Below, piece by piece: positions 35,142 to 45,036 of a stretch of 64,000 nucleotides of DNA. The translations under genes and the position numbers were made by a program. Numbering within the stretch: position 1 is the stretch's first letter; the number at the start of each line of letters is the position of its first letter. The notes under the pieces are model-generated. The model searched no databases. It was not told the DNA's origin and saw only the letters and a program-made list of their open reading frames with translations. The DNA comes from Promethearchaeota archaeon (lineage in GTDB: Archaea > Asgardarchaeota > Lokiarchaeia > Sigyniarchaeales > SOKP01): the NCBI GenBank assembly GCA_016839555.1, contig JAEOUA010000008.1:62001-126000 (forward strand). Direction: 5' to 3'.

Positions 35142-36596
35142 TTAACGATCTGCGTATTCTTTCATATACTCTTCAGGAGTCCACATTTTATTCATATAGT
35201 CGCCAATTCCGGAACTATCTCTTGGTCCAACAAGTACAACACAATCAGCTTCATCCTCTAATGTTCCACTCAACCTTGCTGCCATTCCAGGTATGATTAA
35301 AATACGATGGTTTACTTTATCAAAAATGTTAAATTTTTTGACGGTTTCCGCTATGGATTCAGCATTAAATTGGCCTCCGGCCACGGAAGACTCAATTCCG
35401 ATGCCCTCACTATCCGAGACTAATAAATATGCATCCAAATTCGCCGCTTTAATATCAAGTTCAACAGGTATCTTTGTTAGCCGGTAATTACTCGTAACAA
35501 ATATCGGTGAATTCTCATTTGGTTCTCCCACCTCATATATTCCCTCTTCAACAGAAGGATATATTCTCGGATCAGAGTAAATAGATTGTCGAAGTGTCAT
35601 TAAAGCTAGTAAGGCCCAAATATCCTCCTTCTTTTGACCAGTGTTGAGTACGAGGAGAGATGCTGCCTCTGAAACCATTATAGCACCCATAATTACTTCT
35701 TGATATTTTGCCTTCCAGAGATCTTCCTCCTTAACATCAACTATTTGAGTCCAATAAGCTGCTGGGACTCCCATAATGGGCCATCCTGCATTCTTATTTT
35801 CATTATTAATTCCCGCTATTCGTAATTGGGCTATATTATCATATGTGACTGAGATTCCCCCCTGACCAAAGAAGGTTCCCGGGTCTAAAATAATTTCATT
35901 ACTCCCTAATTTCTGCAATGTCGCGCTAAGAGACATCAATTCGTCTAAATCACTTGTAGGAGTGGATAGCACTATGGGTAAATTATTTTGAACTGCAAAT
36001 GTCCCTAATTGTTCCCACGTATCCTTTGTGGCAGCATATAAGGCTGGCTTTTTATCTTTAATTTCTGTAGCAGCTCCTATTAAAAATTCCGGCTCCATAC
36101 AACATAACATAATCGGTAAGTCCGTATTTTCCGCAGCTTTTTTTGCAGCATTCTTAAACACTTCTCCATCTTTAGACACACAGCGTAATGCAATACCTTG
36201 AATTTTTAATATGTCCCCTATTCTTTCGATTGTCAAATCATCCAAATATTTAATTGCTTCCACTAAATCCTCTTGATTATCGGCTAATTGCAGGAAAAAA
36301 GCGGTTTGATTATAATATGTCAGCTGGTGGCGCATAAGAACTTCTTCACCACCAATAATTACCTCTTTTTCTCCCACACCAATCCTCACGGGTCTCTGAG
36401 GAGGCATGAGCATCTCTTTCAACTTATTGTACTTTTTCTTTTGTTTAGGGTCCTGCATTAAGTGTGTGCAATCTTCTAATCTGAGTTTTCGCTCTAGTAA
36501 GTCTGCAGCGTAAGCCATACAAGTTTCTACTCCACATTCTCCGCAATTAGACTTATCCAGCAAAGCGTATACGTCTAAAGGGCTTGGTCTTGGCAT
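35142..36596 (-). CDS. cdhE: Acetyl-CoA decarbonylase/synthase gamma subunit (corrinoid iron-sulfur protein large subunit)
   Basis: 484 residues. The N-terminal [4Fe-4S] motif C18-x2-C21-x4-C26-x16-C43 (CGECGVETC...DC) activates the corrinoid, the middle part is a TIM barrel, and the C-terminal part binds the corrinoid. CdhE carries a methyl group from tetrahydropterin to the acetyl-CoA synthase in the Wood-Ljungdahl pathway. The delta subunit (CdhD) and CO dehydrogenase genes are not in the window. A weak AGGAATT lies 11 nt before the ATG. Confidence 0.92.
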   Translation of the reverse strand: MPRPSPLDVYALLDKSNCGECGVETCMAYAADLLERKLRLEDCTHLMQDPKQKKKYNKLKEMLMPPQRPVRIGVGEKEVIIGGEEVLMRHQLTYYNQTAFFLQLADNQEDLVEAIKYLDDLTIERIGDILKIQGIALRCVSKDGEVFKNAAKKAAENTDLPIMLCCMEPEFLIGAATEIKDKKPALYAATKDTWEQLGTFAVQNNLPIVLSTPTSDLDELMSLSATLQKLGSNEIILDPGTFFGQGGISVTYDNIAQLRIAGINNENKNAGWPIMGVPAAYWTQIVDVKEEDLWKAKYQEVIMGAIMVSEAASLLVLNTGQKKEDIWALLALMTLRQSIYSDPRIYPSVEEGIYEVGEPNENSPIFVTSNYRLTKIPVELDIKAANLDAYLLVSDSEGIGIESSVAGGQFNAESIAETVKKFNIFDKVNHRILIIPGMAARLSGTLEDEADCVVLVGPRDSSGIGDYMNKMWTPEEYMKEYADR

Positions 36597-37208
36597 GGTT
36601 ATTAATTCCTATGTTTATTAATTTTAATTATTATAGTTTTATGATTAAATATCAAATTTACTAATATGATTAGGAATATTAAATATTAATTAATAAATTT
36701 GCTTTTTTTTACATTGATTTGAATTTTTTTGATCTTTTGGTCGATGATTTCTCCCTCTTTTAACAGAAATCAATTTTGCTCATACTTTTTTTTATGAAAA
36801 TGATCAGTTTTTTTATTTTTTGTAGTGTTTTGTAAATTAAAGTATATAAAGAAATTTATGTGAAAAATAGGAAAGATAACCTATTAATGTGAAAAAGAAA
36901 CCTCTAAAGCTTATATTGTGTATCTTGTAATGGTGAAATCTCACTATATAAACATTCTCTAAGAAAGGAAATAGAAAGCATCATAAATAGATAAAAAATC
37001 TTTATTTAGTGAAGCTAGAATGATTTTGATTACTTAAAATTTCTAATGTTTTTATTGCTTTTTCTACAATTGAATAATAATTGAAAGCTTCTTTTTTATA
37101 TGTTTAAACAAAGAATAAACAAAGATTAAAAATTTATATAATTAAGATTGATATAATTTTATAGAATTAATTTATTTTTAATTAGAAAATTTTCATTAAA
37201 GAAATAAA
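36597..37208. other. 610-bp intergenic region
   Basis: Very AT-rich with stops in every frame. The only coding-like patch is a 33-codon minus-strand frame at about 36.99-37.09 kb reading EAFNYYSIVEKAIKTLEIL, which has no start and is probably chance or a remnant. No RNA, repeats or operators were seen. Confidence 0.35.
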
Positions 37209-37409
37209 ATGTCTCAGTCAGAAGTAAAGAACGGTACCGATTTAATTCGGAGATCACCCCATAAACGAAGGAAGTATTGGGCATGGGCAATGGGAGGCCC
37301 AGTTGGATTAATACTAGTAGGGATGTGGGGAAGACTTCAATATTTTAGTGCTCACATTTTATTAATCCCCCAGACTACTATTTTTATAATATATCTTATA
37401 TATTCATAA
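37209..37409 (+). pseudogene. GPH/MFS transporter, truncated 5' fragment
   Basis: 66 residues that match only the beginning of a GPH-type transporter: basic start, then WAWAMGGPVGLILVGMWGRLQYF, the first helix, and ILLIPQTTIFIIYLIYS, the second. The normal protein continues with the D-x2-N-D-P loop and ten further helices. Here a stop comes right after IYLIYS. The following DNA reads in another frame as an esterase that has lost its own start, so the transporter was cut off by a rearrangement near 37405. It has its own ATG, so a short membrane peptide may still be made. Confidence 0.6.
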
Positions 37410-38328
37410 TTGGACAATTACATCCGAATTTGAGAGTGAAAGTGTTTTACCATTAGATCGCATTCCAAAAAAGCTATTAAACAAAGTTGATTTAGATAAA
37501 ATCATTACCTATGAAAAATTAGATGAGTTAATTACAAGTGGAGAATTAAAACCTTTTATATTAACTCAACCCGATGCAAGTCTCCATATTCCTAATATAA
37601 ACCGCACAAATAATTTACGCGGTGTGCCTGCAACAAAAGGGAGCTATTATATTAATTCTCCCTTCTCTGGAAATTACTTGGATTATATTGCTAAAGATGT
37701 TTTAGAATACATGGATTTACATTTTAGAACTATTTCTGATAATCACCATAGAGCTTTGATAGGAGGTTCAATGGGCGGAGCGGGAACCCTGAGAATATGC
37801 CTTGCTTTTCCTGAGAAATTCATAGCTGCGGCTGCTTTAAGCCCGGGAAATTTAGTTCCTGAATTATTAGATTGGAAACTAATGGTTCCTCTCATTAAAG
37901 AACTTTTTGGAGAGAAAATAAGCAAAAGAATGGGAGCGAAAACATGGACGGACATTTTAGACACATGTGATCTTATCTTCTCAAAAGATAATCCTTTACT
38001 CCCATCAATTAAACGAGATAAAAATGGAAAAATTATAAATTTGAACGAGAAAGCGTTAAATAACTGGCTGAAATATGATATAAACAATTTAATTAAAGAA
38101 CACCCAGATGCACTGAAAAAAATTAATTTATTGATTAATTGTGCATATAACGACGAGATGGGCTCAGCAATTGCAGCAAAAGGAATCAATGAAACATTAA
38201 ATGAATTTGAAATTCCTCATCAATTTGAGCTTTATGATGATCCTAAAGCAACATTAAGTCCACACATATTAGGAATTGCTTATCATATTATTCCTGCAAT
38301 ATGCTTTTGCCTCTCTTTTATAAGTTGA
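37390..38328 (+). pseudogene. Serine esterase of the Fes/esterase-D family, 5'-truncated
   Basis: The esterase frame is open from 37390 (just after TAA 37387) and contains homologous sequence (NWTITSEFE, YEKLDELITSGELKPFILTQ) well before the first usable start, GTG 37624. The nucleophile motif GGSMGGAG is intact, and a C-terminal SPHILG supplies a likely catalytic His. The expected N-terminal strand and HG oxyanion region are absent. The gene therefore lost about 50 codons where it joins the transporter fragment. Starting at GTG would lose another ~75 residues of the fold, so activity is doubtful. It may hydrolyse esters or sugar-linked siderophores if functional. Confidence 0.6.
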
Positions 38329-38428
38329 GTTGATATTTTAAGAAAAATTTATACATTCATCTAAATTAAAAAACCTAATATAATAATCAATGCATTTATC
38401 TTAAAAGTAAAATTAATGAGTAATCATT

Positions 38429-39700
38429 ATGAAATTAACTGAAAAATATAGAAAATTGCTATTTGGTTTATATCCTCCTAAATCTTTCGCAAATGGTAAG
38501 TTCAACAAAATTAGTGCTTTTTCAAATATGGGAGTTGTTGAAACGAGCAAAGGTTTAGTTTTATTCGATATATCCTCAAGGTTAAATGGTCCACGAATAT
38601 TTAATTCTCTTAGGGAAATTACAGACAAACCTATTAAATTTATCATATTTTCTCATGGTCATTTTGATCATTGTTTCGGTTACGCGCCTATAATTGATGA
38701 AATTAAGGAGAATGGCTGGGAAATGCCTCAAGTAATTGCTCATGAAAATTGCATGAATCGATTTGAAAAATATAAAATGCTAGATAAATACCTTCATTGG
38801 TTGCATGATCAACAATTCGGTTCTGTCTTAGGAAAGGATAAACAATATAATTCTGCTCACGAGATTCTTAATCCAACAATATTAGTTCGCGGAAATGAAA
38901 ATTACACGTTTAAATTAGGGGAATATACCTTTGAATTATATCATGACAAGGGTGAAACAGATGATCACATATGGATGTTCGTACCTGAAGAAAGGGTTCT
39001 TTTCACAGGAGATTTCATAATATCCTGTTTTCCTAATGTGGGCAACCCATATAAAGTTCAGAGATACCCTAAAGACTGGGCTCGTGCATTAGAAAAAATG
39101 AGAGAAAAGGAGCCTGAGTATCTAATTCCAGGACAAGGACCTCTCATTGAAGGAAAAGAAAAAATCAAAGAGATACTTACAATCACAGCTGAAGTATTAC
39201 ATTTCGTTCATGATGAAGTTGTGAAAAGATTGAATGAAGGAAAGTGGTTTGAACAAATATATCACGAGATGCTAGAAATATTTCCTGAAAAGTTTAATCA
39301 CGAAATCTTAGCACAAGTATATGGATGCTATAGGTTTGCAATACACGCGGTTTATAGACTATATCATGGGTGGTACAATACTGGTAATCCCACAGACCTT
39401 TTTCCCGCGAAAAATAGTGAAATAGCAAACGAATTCTTAAAAATTTGCGATGAAAAAGAGTATTTTATACGAGCTAAAAACCTTTTTGAAGAAGGAAAAC
39501 TGCAGCTTGCCCTTCATATTCTTGATGTAATTATTAATGCTACTAATAGACTCAATATAGAAATTCTTCGAAAAGCTTATGAACTAAAAATCAAAATTTT
39601 GCAACAAAAAGAAGAAAAAGAATCATCATTTATTGCTTCAAATATATTTCTTAATGAAGTTAACAGACTTAAATTGAAGGTATCAAATCTTAGCAAATAA
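38429..39700 (+). CDS. Alkylsulfatase-like metallo-beta-lactamase-fold protein
   Basis: 423 residues. The MBL motif is H76-x-H78-x-D80-H81 (SHGHFDH), with further ligands in HDKGETDDH and LFTGDFI. The region after about 250 has the helical dimerisation part (WFEQIYHEMLEIFPEKF) of linear alkylsulfatases (SdsA1/BDS1). The C-terminal sterol-carrier-like domain of full alkylsulfatases is absent and replaced by a short helical tail (344-423). It may hydrolyse alkyl sulfates or related esters. It is monocistronic. Confidence 0.75.
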   Translation: MKLTEKYRKLLFGLYPPKSFANGKFNKISAFSNMGVVETSKGLVLFDISSRLNGPRIFNSLREITDKPIKFIIFSHGHFDHCFGYAPIIDEIKENGWEMPQVIAHENCMNRFEKYKMLDKYLHWLHDQQFGSVLGKDKQYNSAHEILNPTILVRGNENYTFKLGEYTFELYHDKGETDDHIWMFVPEERVLFTGDFIISCFPNVGNPYKVQRYPKDWARALEKMREKEPEYLIPGQGPLIEGKEKIKEILTITAEVLHFVHDEVVKRLNEGKWFEQIYHEMLEIFPEKFNHEILAQVYGCYRFAIHAVYRLYHGWYNTGNPTDLFPAKNSEIANEFLKICDEKEYFIRAKNLFEEGKLQLALHILDVIINATNRLNIEILRKAYELKIKILQQKEEKESSFIASNIFLNEVNRLKLKVSNLSK

Positions 39701-39736
39701 TTCTTTTTTTTTTTGAGATATTAAACTTTAATTTTG

Positions 39737-39792
39737 TTTACCTTCGATTTAATATTTGAATAATAGAAATATTTTCTAATTTCGAAGGTAAA
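39737..39792 (+). repeat. Long imperfect stem-loop between two genes
   Basis: An 11-bp perfect inverted repeat (TTTACCTTCGA at 39737-39747 and its complement at 39782-39792) encloses a second 7-bp pair (AATATTT 39751-39757, AAATATT 39767-39773). The outer arms contain CCTTCGA/TCGAAGG, not just A/T. It lies 37 bp after the MBL gene and 125 bp before the HypE-like gene. It could be a terminator hairpin, an operator, or a small structured RNA element. Confidence 0.45.
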
Positions 39793-39917
39793 AGTTAGAT
39801 ATTTTCAAAATTAAAAAATAAAGATAAAAAAACATTAACCATTCCAAATACAAAATGAAATTTTTTTTAACGACTAATTGTTCTAGAGAATTATAAAATT
39901 TGATAAATTTTTAATTT

Positions 39918-40949
39918 ATGAAACGCAGATATTCTATAGGAAAATTAAAACATCGGGAATTAGAATCACTTATAAAAGACTATATTTCTGATCTTGAACT
40001 TAGAGATGATCAAATTATTTCAGGATCCAAAGTGGGAGAGGATGCTGCAGTAATTAATACTGAAGAAGATTATTATTTAGTAGTGAAAACAGACCCAATA
40101 ACATTCGCAACTGATGAAATTGGCTATTATGTGGTAAATGTGAATGTAAATGATGTTGTATGTACAGGAGCAACCCCTAAATGGTTTCAATCTACAATTC
40201 TTTTACCCGAAAAAAATACCACTGAGAAATTAATCAAATCCATTTTTAAGGGAATCCATGATACTTGTGAATCTATGGGAATTTCTGTAGTTGGGGGACA
40301 TACGGAAATTACAAGCGGAATTGGACGTCCTATCGTAATAGGTTCTTTAATAGGTAAGGTTAAGAAAAATAAATTAGTCTTAAATTCTGGAGTAGAATCT
40401 GGAGACTCATTAATTCTAACAAAAGGTGTTTTTATAGAAGGAACTTCTATTATTGCTAGAGAGAAAAAAGATTTATTAAACAAAAAAGGATTTGACTCTC
40501 GATTTATTACAAAATGTAAGAATTTCTTGTATAATCCTGGCATTAGTGTATATAAAGAAGCTCTTTTAGCAAATAATAATTTTAAAATTAAAGGGATGCA
40601 TGACCCAACAGAAGGTGGATTAACGTGCGGGATCGCAGAGATGGGAATTGCTTCTAACTCAGGAGTAATAATAGAAAGAAACAAAATCAATATTTTACCT
40701 GAACCTAAGAAATTGAGTGAATTTTTCAATCTAAATCCTCTTGGTACTATTTCTTCTGGTTCCTTATTAATTGCGATTGATAAAAAAGATACAAATGATT
40801 TAATCCACTTATTAAAAGAAAATAAAATTAAGGCAATGAAAATAGGGGAATTCACCGAGAAAGAAAAAGGTTTTCTAATAAAGAATAAGAATGGCAAAAT
40901 AAATCCATTAAAATATTCAGAAATAGATGAAATAACTAAATTATTTTAA
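39918..40949 (+). CDS. HypE-like AIR-synthase-family protein
   Basis: 343 residues of the PurM/HypE/SelD ATP-binding superfamily. ATP-binding motifs are GEDAAVI, TDPITFAT, VNVNDVVCTGATPKWF and GGHTEI; the C-terminal domain has HDPTEGGL. It is closest to the COG0309 group. True HypE ends in a conserved Cys that is cyanated; here the end is ITKLF without a Cys, so the hydrogenase-maturation step is unlikely. It may be another amide- or phosphate-activating member. The stop overlaps the stop of the fumarase beta gene by 4 bp. Confidence 0.75.
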   Translation: MKRRYSIGKLKHRELESLIKDYISDLELRDDQIISGSKVGEDAAVINTEEDYYLVVKTDPITFATDEIGYYVVNVNVNDVVCTGATPKWFQSTILLPEKNTTEKLIKSIFKGIHDTCESMGISVVGGHTEITSGIGRPIVIGSLIGKVKKNKLVLNSGVESGDSLILTKGVFIEGTSIIAREKKDLLNKKGFDSRFITKCKNFLYNPGISVYKEALLANNNFKIKGMHDPTEGGLTCGIAEMGIASNSGVIIERNKINILPEPKKLSEFFNLNPLGTISSGSLLIAIDKKDTNDLIHLLKENKIKAMKIGEFTEKEKGFLIKNKNGKINPLKYSEIDEITKLF

Positions 40950-41488
40950 TAAAACTCTTGATATAAACTCTTTCCGTTTATTTGGGATACTATTAAAGGC
41001 CCAAAATTAACTACATCTAAAAAATATACAGCTTCACATATTCCTAAATCACTCCATAAAATCTTCTCGATCTTCTTAATTTTTTTATTAATAATGGCTC
41101 CACAGCCTCCGGTATAACTTAAATAAACTACTCGATAATCTTCGGTATTTAAATTCCTCATACCTCCTTTTCCAATAATAAATCTGACTTTTAAAATATC
41201 AACTACTTCATTCTGTAATGAATCCATCCGCTGACTTGTAGTCGGACCCCCAGAAACGATTTGATATGAATTTCCTTTTTCTTGAATAATTGGTCCACAA
41301 TGATATATTGCTGAATTTTTTAAAGTTTCAAAAATAGAGGGCAGAGATTTGTTTCTGTATTGCTCAATAATTCTTTTATGAGCTTGGTCTCGAGCGGTGA
41401 TTAGTTTACCGTTTAAAAAAACAATATCGCCTAATTCTAATTCTTTTAATTTATCTGGGCTAACCGGTAATTCAATATTATGATTCAT
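40946..41488 (-). CDS. Class I fumarate hydratase / tartrate dehydratase, beta subunit
   Basis: 180 residues. Typical blocks are GDIVFLNGKLITARDQAHKR (swapped-domain start), IYHCGPI, VSGGPTTSQRM, GKGGM and YTGGCGAI. It forms the C-terminal swivelling domain that completes the active site over the [4Fe-4S] cluster held by the alpha subunit. The start lies 11 bp inside the end of the alpha gene. Whether the substrate is fumarate or tartrate is not clear; fumarate is the default in archaea. Confidence 0.88.
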   Translation of the reverse strand: MNHNIELPVSPDKLKELELGDIVFLNGKLITARDQAHKRIIEQYRNKSLPSIFETLKNSAIYHCGPIIQEKGNSYQIVSGGPTTSQRMDSLQNEVVDILKVRFIIGKGGMRNLNTEDYRVVYLSYTGGCGAIINKKIKKIEKILWSDLGICEAVYFLDVVNFGPLIVSQINGKSLYQEFY

Positions 41489-42374
41489 TTATAATTTCAC
41501 CTCTATTATTCATTGTAAAGGAGGCCCATCGATGAGAATAGCATTGAACGATCAAACCTACTGGAAATGAAGCAGGATGACGCATTGCAACTTCAATATG
41601 AACATCAATGCATGTTAATTTACCACCCAATCCCATGGGTCCAATCTGTAATCTATTAATTTTTTCTAATAGCTCTCTTTCTAATTGAGCGATATCCTTT
41701 CTAGGATGTCTCACATTAATAGGACGTAATAAAGCTTCTTTAGCTAACTTCATTGATAATACAGCATCTCCTCCAATTCCAATCCCTAAAATAATCGGAG
41801 GGCAAGGCATACCTCCTGCTTTTTTAAGAAGATTAATTATTTTTTCTTGAAATATCTGCAATCCATTTAAGGGTTTAAGTTGGAACAGTTGAGATACATT
41901 TTCTGCGCCTCCTCCCTTCGGAAATACAGTTATTTTTAAGGTATCTTTATTATCAAGAATCTTTAAATATATTGGAGGAACATTAATCCCTAGATTTGTT
42001 TCCGGGTTTTCATTGCTAATTGGATCCACAGAATTTCCACGTAAGGGAATAAGCTCGGTTGCGATTTTCACTGCCTTTTCGATAATTTTTCGATAATTTG
42101 AAATTAAAGGAAAATTACTGCCTAATTCTACAAAAAAGTTTAATATACCTGTGTCTTGACACACTGGTATCTTATTATCTCTGCCATAATTAAAATTTTC
42201 TATCATCAAATTTAATTGAGCTTTTGCAATCTCAGATTCTTCAGATTGGAGTGCATCTTTCAATATTTTGATAATTTTTGGACGAGGTTTAATTGAAGCT
42301 CTTCTTATAGCCTCAATTAACGCATTTTCGATATTTTCACTCAATATAGCTAAATTTTCTTGATGGTCAGCCAC
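41478..42374 (-). CDS. Class I fumarate hydratase / tartrate dehydratase, alpha subunit
   Basis: 298 residues. Cluster cysteines are visible in PVCQDTG (C72), GMPCPPIILGIG and KLTCIDVH. The enzyme reversibly hydrates fumarate to malate and is oxygen-sensitive because of its labile [4Fe-4S] cluster. The start is GTG at 42374. It overlaps the beta gene, forming a two-gene operon; splitting into two chains is normal for archaea and many anaerobes. Confidence 0.9.
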   Translation of the reverse strand: MADHQENLAILSENIENALIEAIRRASIKPRPKIIKILKDALQSEESEIAKAQLNLMIENFNYGRDNKIPVCQDTGILNFFVELGSNFPLISNYRKIIEKAVKIATELIPLRGNSVDPISNENPETNLGINVPPIYLKILDNKDTLKITVFPKGGGAENVSQLFQLKPLNGLQIFQEKIINLLKKAGGMPCPPIILGIGIGGDAVLSMKLAKEALLRPINVRHPRKDIAQLERELLEKINRLQIGPMGLGGKLTCIDVHIEVAMRHPASFPVGLIVQCYSHRWASFTMNNRGEIINES

Positions 42375-42493
42375 AATTTGTTCCCTAATATTTTTATTAC
42401 TTTAATTAAATTTAAAAATATAATATTATTATTCTTGATAAATTATTATTCTTGATAATATTGATAAGATAATTAATTTTAATCTGGTAAATA

Positions 42494-44428
42494 TTGAGCA
42501 TTAAAGGGTTAGAGGATACTTTAGATTTTTTGGAAAGAAAGATAATAGGGAAAAGGTTCAATTTAAAAACCAGTGATAAGTTATTTTTTGAAATCATTAA
42601 TAGAAAAAAACAGTTCTTTAATCAATTTCAAAATAAAATAAAAATAAAATGGCAAGAATTTGAAAATAAAAATAGAAAAAATTTCTTAAAAAAAACCTAT
42701 ACCGACTTTTTTAATGAAAGATTTAATGAATTTTTTATTGAATTTCTAGAACAATTTTTTTCTTTAGACTCCCCAAAATCATTAAAATTAATTTCTAAAG
42801 AGAAATTATCGTCAGAACTCTTATTAATTGAGTACAAGTATAATTTATCTACAAAAGAAGCACATTTATTTCAAGAATATCGCGAAAAATTGAAACTTAA
42901 AGAACAAGGATTATTTTTTCATATTACCTACTTATACCAAATTCTTAAATCCCTAAACATAATTTATAAACAAATTATTCAAAAACCTTTTGAAATAACT
43001 TTAGAGGGAGCTATTTTAGATCAAGATACAGACAATGAGTTTGTACATTTTTTAGTAATCATTAAGAGTAATAGATTAAAATTGCACGAATATTATTATC
43101 AAATGATCTTGTTTAATTATTTTAAACAACTCAAGGGAATTCCTGATAATATTTTAGAAAGATTCGAACAGGGAAGGGAAGATCTATTTCATTTTGCAGT
43201 CAAATATTACTCAAAACCTGAAATGAGAGAAAAATTAATTGATTTATTATATTTCTTTTATAAGAAATGTACCTTATTAAAATCAATTCGCCCCTTATTA
43301 GATTTTTTTAATTTTGTATGTTCACGTGTCGAAGATTCTGTATTTTCTAAGATAGAAATTATAAAAAAAGATTATTTGAGTAATTTCGACTATGACATAG
43401 AAACAAAAAACAACTTGATTAATATATTCAATTTTTTAGATAGATCATCTACATTAAGCAGTACTTTTCTTGCAAATAATTTACCTTCAAGAGAATCACA
43501 GTTAAATCTATTCTCTTTATATAGAAAGTATTATCTAGCAGCGGGATTAGAAACATTGGAAAGTGAAAATTTATTATTCATGCCAGATCTTTTTAGAAAA
43601 AAATTAAATAATTACAATTTAACCATTAAAAATAAAAATATTATTGATTCATATTCTATAAAGACTATTAATAGTTTTTTAGATTTTTTATTACCAATAA
43701 TAAATTCAGAGAATAAGGATATATTTTTTCAAATAATCTTTAATAAAACTGTTTCTGTTCTTAACTATGAATTTTTTAAGACATTTTTAAGGAGCTTGAA
43801 TAAAAAATTATTTAAATTAATAGGAGAAGATAAAAAAAACAAATTAAATTCTTCTAAGAAACATTTTTCTTTCGAATTTCTAGTAGCCCATATTTCTCAT
43901 ATGTTGTATGTGTTAATTGATAAATTATTCTTACACAAAAATTTAGAAAAAGCTTCAAAGAATTTTATTGACACGAAAGGAAGGTATATCGCGAAAAATA
44001 TCGCCCTAAGAATATTCGAATTGTTGATGTTTCAAGATATGAATTTTTCTGATGATTTATGGCCAAACTTTCTCCTTAGTATTAATAAAGAAAAGGTTCT
44101 TAAAATAATTAAAGAACAACAGATAAAAATTCAAGATAAATCTTTTTATAATGATAATGATTTAACGCGATTGCTCATTACTTATAATTTTCAATCTTCT
44201 TCACATGGAATACTGCTTGAAGAATGGCTCTTAAAAGATTTGATCATTCCGTGTAATAAATTTATAATAACCATTCGAAATTCTATCTCTAATATAAATA
44301 ATAGGAATGAGATTTTTGAAACACTTAATCAATATTTTTCAAAAGGAGTAGAAGATAAGACAGCTATTATGGAAATTAATAATATCTGCCTAAAATTAAC
44401 AAATTTTTGGATTGAAACCATTGTTTAG
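42494..44428 (+). CDS. Large helical protein of unknown function
   Basis: 644 residues, strongly alpha-helical, rich in Lys, Phe, Leu and Asn, and without transmembrane segments or recognised motifs. Short Phe-rich, charged stretches (NEFFIEFLEQFF, LLDFFNFVCS) recur and suggest repeated amphipathic helices. The TTG start at 42494 is the first in frame. The gene lies between the fumarase promoter and mobB. I did not recognise any family; a lineage-specific structural or scaffold protein seems likely. Confidence 0.55.
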   Translation: MSIKGLEDTLDFLERKIIGKRFNLKTSDKLFFEIINRKKQFFNQFQNKIKIKWQEFENKNRKNFLKKTYTDFFNERFNEFFIEFLEQFFSLDSPKSLKLISKEKLSSELLLIEYKYNLSTKEAHLFQEYREKLKLKEQGLFFHITYLYQILKSLNIIYKQIIQKPFEITLEGAILDQDTDNEFVHFLVIIKSNRLKLHEYYYQMILFNYFKQLKGIPDNILERFEQGREDLFHFAVKYYSKPEMREKLIDLLYFFYKKCTLLKSIRPLLDFFNFVCSRVEDSVFSKIEIIKKDYLSNFDYDIETKNNLINIFNFLDRSSTLSSTFLANNLPSRESQLNLFSLYRKYYLAAGLETLESENLLFMPDLFRKKLNNYNLTIKNKNIIDSYSIKTINSFLDFLLPIINSENKDIFFQIIFNKTVSVLNYEFFKTFLRSLNKKLFKLIGEDKKNKLNSSKKHFSFEFLVAHISHMLYVLIDKLFLHKNLEKASKNFIDTKGRYIAKNIALRIFELLMFQDMNFSDDLWPNFLLSINKEKVLKIIKEQQIKIQDKSFYNDNDLTRLLITYNFQSSSHGILLEEWLLKDLIIPCNKFIITIRNSISNINNRNEIFETLNQYFSKGVEDKTAIMEINNICLKLTNFWIETIV

Positions 44429-44433
44429 AATTT

Positions 44434-44940
44434 TTATTTGATATTGAAGATCTTTAAAAAGTGGTCGAAATCCTCTTTTATATTTATTATAGGTGTTTTT
44501 AAATTAATCCTCTCCATTTCATCTTGGCTTAAAACTATTTGGGATAAAACCATTTTCACATTGCTATTTAATTGTTCTTCAATTTCTTCTATATTTCTAA
44601 CACATAAAACTGTTGGAGCTTTTAGGCTTCTAAATCCTTCTGTAAATACAATGTCAATTTTAAATGGTCCTAATTCCATCCATTCTATGAGATTTTTTAT
44701 TGAAATGTTTTTTTTAATGAAAATTGTACTTTCATCATAAATATTTTTAGCAACCGTATAATTTGATCCAGCTTCAGCAAAAAGAGATGTATCCTTTCCT
44801 TCTTCATCAATTTGATGTTTATGAATGTTTTTTATTACGGCAGATTCCATATTATATTTTTCTCTAAGCAATTTTATTGTTTTTGTTATAAAATAAGTTT
44901 TTGAACTTCCAGAATAGCCAATGAAATTTATTATCTTCAT
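44434..44940 (-). CDS. mobB: MobB-like molybdopterin-guanine dinucleotide synthesis protein
   Basis: 168 residues. The P-loop is GYSGSSKTYF (GxSGSxKT), followed by the MobB signature KNIHKH...DEEGKDTSLFAEAGS and the ETFR-type block FTEGFRSLKAP. It is thought to bind GTP and help make the MGD or tungstopterin cofactor. It fits the MoaD-like gene elsewhere in the window. It converges on the orphan helical gene with a 5-bp gap between the stops. Confidence 0.88.
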   Translation of the reverse strand: MKIINFIGYSGSSKTYFITKTIKLLREKYNMESAVIKNIHKHQIDEEGKDTSLFAEAGSNYTVAKNIYDESTIFIKKNISIKNLIEWMELGPFKIDIVFTEGFRSLKAPTVLCVRNIEEIEEQLNSNVKMVLSQIVLSQDEMERINLKTPIINIKEDFDHFLKIFNIK

Positions 44941-45036
44941 ATTATATCATTTTCTTTAATTTATCTTATGTATAAATAAACATTAAAATAATTAGTACAT
45001 TTTTATAAATCAAATTATAAATAACTTAATCTTTAT

